A stretch of DNA of 8,123 nucleotides, taken from JAUSPI01 sp964650385. GTDB taxonomy: Bacteria > Desulfobacterota > Syntrophia > Syntrophales > JADFWA01. Every line of letters starts with the position of its first letter. Position 1 is the stretch's first letter. The notes beneath the pieces are model-generated. The model was not told where the DNA came from, made no database searches, and saw only the letters and a program-made list of their open reading frames with translations. The stretch is taken from positions 1 to 8,123 of the forward strand of contig CAZYTP010000104.1 of the NCBI GenBank assembly GCA_964650385.1, given 5' to 3'. The position numbers and the translations under genes were made by a program. This document shows positions 6,374 through 8,123 of this stretch, in pieces.

Positions 6374-6580
6374 ATGGAGATAAGCGCAAGAAATAGATTG
6401 GAAGGCACTGTCAAGGAAATTAAGTTGGGACAAGTTATGGCTGAAATTACTCTCAAGATAGGGGAGAATGAGCTAACTGGCCTAGTAACAAAGACATCGG
6501 CTGAGCGATTGGGATTAAAGGTTGGCGACAGGGCATTTGCTTTAGTTAAAGCTACGGAAGTAATGGTAGGTAAAGAGTAA
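6374..6580 (+). CDS. mop: Stand-alone molbindin (Mop/TOBE domain)
   Basis: This 68-residue protein is a single Mop domain: MEISARNRLEGTVKEIKLGQ, then ELTGLVTKTSAERLGLKVGD and the typical end ALVKATEVMVGK. Length and every conserved block fit the molbindin family, small beta-barrel proteins that assemble into hexamers and bind molybdate or tungstate at subunit interfaces, acting in cytoplasmic storage or homeostasis. GGAGG at 6361-6365 lies 8 nt before the ATG. Its place between modA and modB supports co-expression with the transporter. In E. coli ModE and ModC the same domain is fused to the regulator or the ATPase; here the ModE-type protein at 3634-4005 lacks it. Whether Mop also acts as a sensor partner is speculation. 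Confidence 0.92.
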   Translation: MEISARNRLEGTVKEIKLGQVMAEITLKIGENELTGLVTKTSAERLGLKVGDRAFALVKATEVMVGKE

Positions 6581-6666
6581 ATATTGTTTGTCTGGATATG
6601 CATTGTGAGGCCACATCACTAAAATAACTGCCCAAACCTTGGATATCTGAAGTGATCAAAAGATTT

Positions 6667-6689
6667 GAGCTTTGCGGTGCCGCAAGCTC
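6667..6689 (+). other. Intra-operon hairpin upstream of modB
   Basis: GAGCTT, a bulged T, GCGG (6667-6677), TG, then CCGC-AAGCTC (6680-6689) form a 10-bp stem with one bulge and a tight loop. It lies within the 144-bp gap between the mop stop and the modB ATG at 6725, with no U-tract after it. It could be an RNA-processing or stability element setting the mop/modB ratio. If modB instead starts at TTG 6665 the hairpin would be coding, which I consider less likely. Confidence 0.45.
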
Positions 6690-6724
6690 TGGATGCCTGT
6701 ATTATGCAACCACTGGAATTAACA

Positions 6725-7525
6725 ATGTTAAACAAATTTAATACATCAAAAATCAAGATCGTTACAATACTTTTTAGTCTGCTTCTTGCCACTTTTATTT
6801 TAGTGCAGATTATATGCGTCGTAACCCATACTACGCTTCCGGCGCTGATCACAAGCATCTGTTCACAAGAGATACTGTTTGCCATAGAACTAAGCCTTCT
6901 AACTTCTTTTATATCGACCATTTTGTGTATTATCATATCGATACCGACGGCATACGCACTTGCCAGGTACGACTTCTTTGGAAAGAGCCTGATCAATACC
7001 ATACTGGATGCTCCGTTAGCCTTACCACCATTAGTCGCCGGTGTGGGTTTGTTGATACTGTTCGGTACCACACCATTCGGGAAAACGCTTGCCGAAGCCG
7101 GACTTGTCTTTGTCTTTACACCGCTTGGAATAATAATCGCCCAGTTTTTTGTAAATGTTCCCTTTATGTTCAGGATACTGCGGGGAACATTTCAGGGCAT
7201 AAATCCGAGATATGAACACGTAGCTCAGACACTTGGTTGCACGGAGTTTCAGGCATTCTGGCATGTCACACTGCCGATGGCAAAAAATGGGCTTTTAGCC
7301 GGATCTATCATAACGTGGTCAAAAGGGATAGGCGAGTTCGGGGCGGCGCTGATGTTAGCCGGGGCAACAAGGATGAAGACGGAGACATTACCCATTTCGT
7401 TATACCTGAACATGTCGTGTGGAGAGCTTGACCTGGCCATTGCTGCCGCAACGATCCTGATCATAATTTCCTTGGGGTCTCTCTTCATTTTTGAGAGGTA
7501 TGGAGGGTTCGCCAGGGTGTTCTAA
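6725..7525 (+). CDS. modB: Molybdate/tungstate ABC transporter permease
   Basis: From ATG 6725 the protein has 266 residues, with a basic N-terminus (MLNKFNTSKIK) leading straight into transmembrane segment 1 (about 12-33). Further hydrophobic segments follow: one around 48-76; LILDAPLALPPLVAG-like residues with the exact run LALPPLVAGVGLLILFG; FTPLGIIIAQFFVNV; and a last helix TILIIISLGSLFIF. The EAA loop that docks on the ATPase is clear: EHVAQTLGCTEFQAFWHVTL, followed by the ModB/CysT-type IGEFGAALMLAG. It would form the membrane channel for oxyanion import with ModA and ModC. Start choice is not certain. The frame is open back to TTG 6665, and ATG 6704 is possible; 6725 is preferred for its position and a weak GGA at 6715-6717, and because the upstream residues do not look like a membrane protein start. 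modC starts 2 nt after the stop. Confidence 0.92.
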   Translation: MLNKFNTSKIKIVTILFSLLLATFILVQIICVVTHTTLPALITSICSQEILFAIELSLLTSFISTILCIIISIPTAYALARYDFFGKSLINTILDAPLALPPLVAGVGLLILFGTTPFGKTLAEAGLVFVFTPLGIIIAQFFVNVPFMFRILRGTFQGINPRYEHVAQTLGCTEFQAFWHVTLPMAKNGLLAGSIITWSKGIGEFGAALMLAGATRMKTETLPISLYLNMSCGELDLAIAAATILIIISLGSLFIFERYGGFARVF

Positions 7526-7527
7526 GA

Positions 7528-8123
7528 ATGATAAGAATTGAGAATATATACAAGAATCTGGGTGAATTCTTTTTAAAGGATGTCACGCTCGATATAGGAA
7601 CAGGCGATTACTTGATGATATTAGGTCCTACCGGGGCAGGGAAGACTATTCTCCTGGAGGTAATCGCCGGCATTTATCACCCTGATAGTGGCAAGCTCCT
7701 GATGGACGGAAAAGATATTACAAATATCCCTCCAAGAAGGAGGAATATCAGCATGGTTTATCAGGATTATATGCTTTTCCCCCATTTGACCGTGGAAAAG
7801 AATATTGCCTTTGGCCTGAGGTTAAAGAAGATTCCGAAAGAAAAGACCAAAGAGAAGATAGAGGAGATTGCACGGATGCTGAATATCCGTCATCTGTTTC
7901 ATCGCTTTCCCGGCACCTTGAGTGGAGGTGAAAAGCAGAGAATCGCCATAGCGCGGGCGATGGTGACGGAACCCAATGCGCTGCTTTTAGATGAGCCTTT
8001 ATCCGCACTGGATACACAAACAAGAGAAAGCCTACGGTACGAGTTAAAAAAGATTCACTCAGTTACCAAAAGTACTATAGTTCACGTAACGCACAACTTT
8101 GAAGAGGTATTTTCTCTTGGGAA
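7528..8123 (+). CDS. modC: Molybdate/tungstate ABC transporter ATP-binding protein, 3' end outside window
   Basis: The gene opens with ATG 7528, two bases after the modB stop, and stays open to the window edge (198 codons seen). All ABC ATPase motifs are present in order: Walker A GPTGAGKT (33-40), Q-loop VYQDYMLFPH (Q79), signature LSGGEKQR (131-138), Walker B ALLLDEP (D155, E156), D-loop SALD and switch His189 in HVTHNFEE. It resembles ModC/WtpC/CysA-like importer ATPases, which energise oxyanion uptake from the cytoplasmic face of ModB. There is no strong Shine-Dalgarno, so translation is probably coupled to modB. Whether a C-terminal Mop/TOBE domain follows, as in E. coli ModC, cannot be seen; the separate mop gene makes its absence plausible. 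Confidence 0.93.
   Translation, partial: MIRIENIYKNLGEFFLKDVTLDIGTGDYLMILGPTGAGKTILLEVIAGIYHPDSGKLLMDGKDITNIPPRRRNISMVYQDYMLFPHLTVEKNIAFGLRLKKIPKEKTKEKIEEIARMLNIRHLFHRFPGTLSGGEKQRIAIARAMVTEPNALLLDEPLSALDTQTRESLRYELKKIHSVTKSTIVHVTHNFEEVFSLG

Noticed and set aside
6106..6603. A 165-codon minus-strand frame opposite modA and mop
   Set aside because: Both genes on the plus strand are clearly identified and explain the DNA; the reverse frame has no family features.
6665..6724. Extended modB N-terminus from TTG 6665
   Set aside because: The extra 20 residues do not resemble a permease start, the codon is rare as a start, the ribosome site is poor, and the segment contains an RNA-type hairpin.

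Overview
The window looks like chromosome from an anaerobic, formate-using bacterium. A deltaproteobacterial (Desulfobacterota-type) or similar anaerobe is my best inference, but nothing in the sequence fixes the taxon. The evidence is a periplasmic selenocysteine formate dehydrogenase next to a molybdate/tungstate uptake operon and two metal-type regulators. Base composition is AT-leaning throughout, and intergenic DNA is clearly AT-rich.

Layout. (1) Positions 1-3193, minus strand: a formate dehydrogenase operon. The catalytic subunit fdhA spans 170-3193 and is read through an in-frame UGA (2627-2629) as selenocysteine, with a SECIS-like hairpin just after it. The start of the iron-sulfur subunit fdhB (119 down to 1) follows and runs off the window edge. 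(2) Positions 3194-3633: non-coding, holding the fdhA leader and promoter region, a 12-bp tandem repeat and a near-perfect palindrome. (3) Positions 3634-4005, minus: a ModE-type winged-helix protein with no metal-binding domain. (4) Positions 4006-4450: non-coding, with GC-rich hairpins in AT-rich DNA, probably a decayed IS200/IS605-type element or a REP/MITE-like repeat. A TGACATA inverted repeat and a likely terminator also lie here. (5) Positions 4451-5329, minus: a one-component regulator with an excisionase-type helix-turn-helix and a periplasmic-binding-protein-like sensor domain. (6) Positions 5330-5566: divergent promoter region. (7) Positions 5567-8123, plus: an oxyanion ABC operon, modA (binding protein), mop (stand-alone molbindin), modB (permease) and modC (ATPase, cut by the window edge).

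How it fits together. FdhA needs molybdenum or tungsten bound to bis-MGD, a [4Fe-4S] cluster and selenocysteine. The neighbouring ABC transporter would import the oxyanion and Mop would store or buffer it. The two regulators probably adjust import, and perhaps fdh expression, to metal supply. The parts of a classical ModE (DNA-binding domain plus Mop sensor domains) are here separate genes, and a second regulator carries its own sensor domain. The octamer ATTGACAT/ATGTCAAT recurs in the non-coding DNA and is a candidate shared operator, although it overlaps the -35 consensus.
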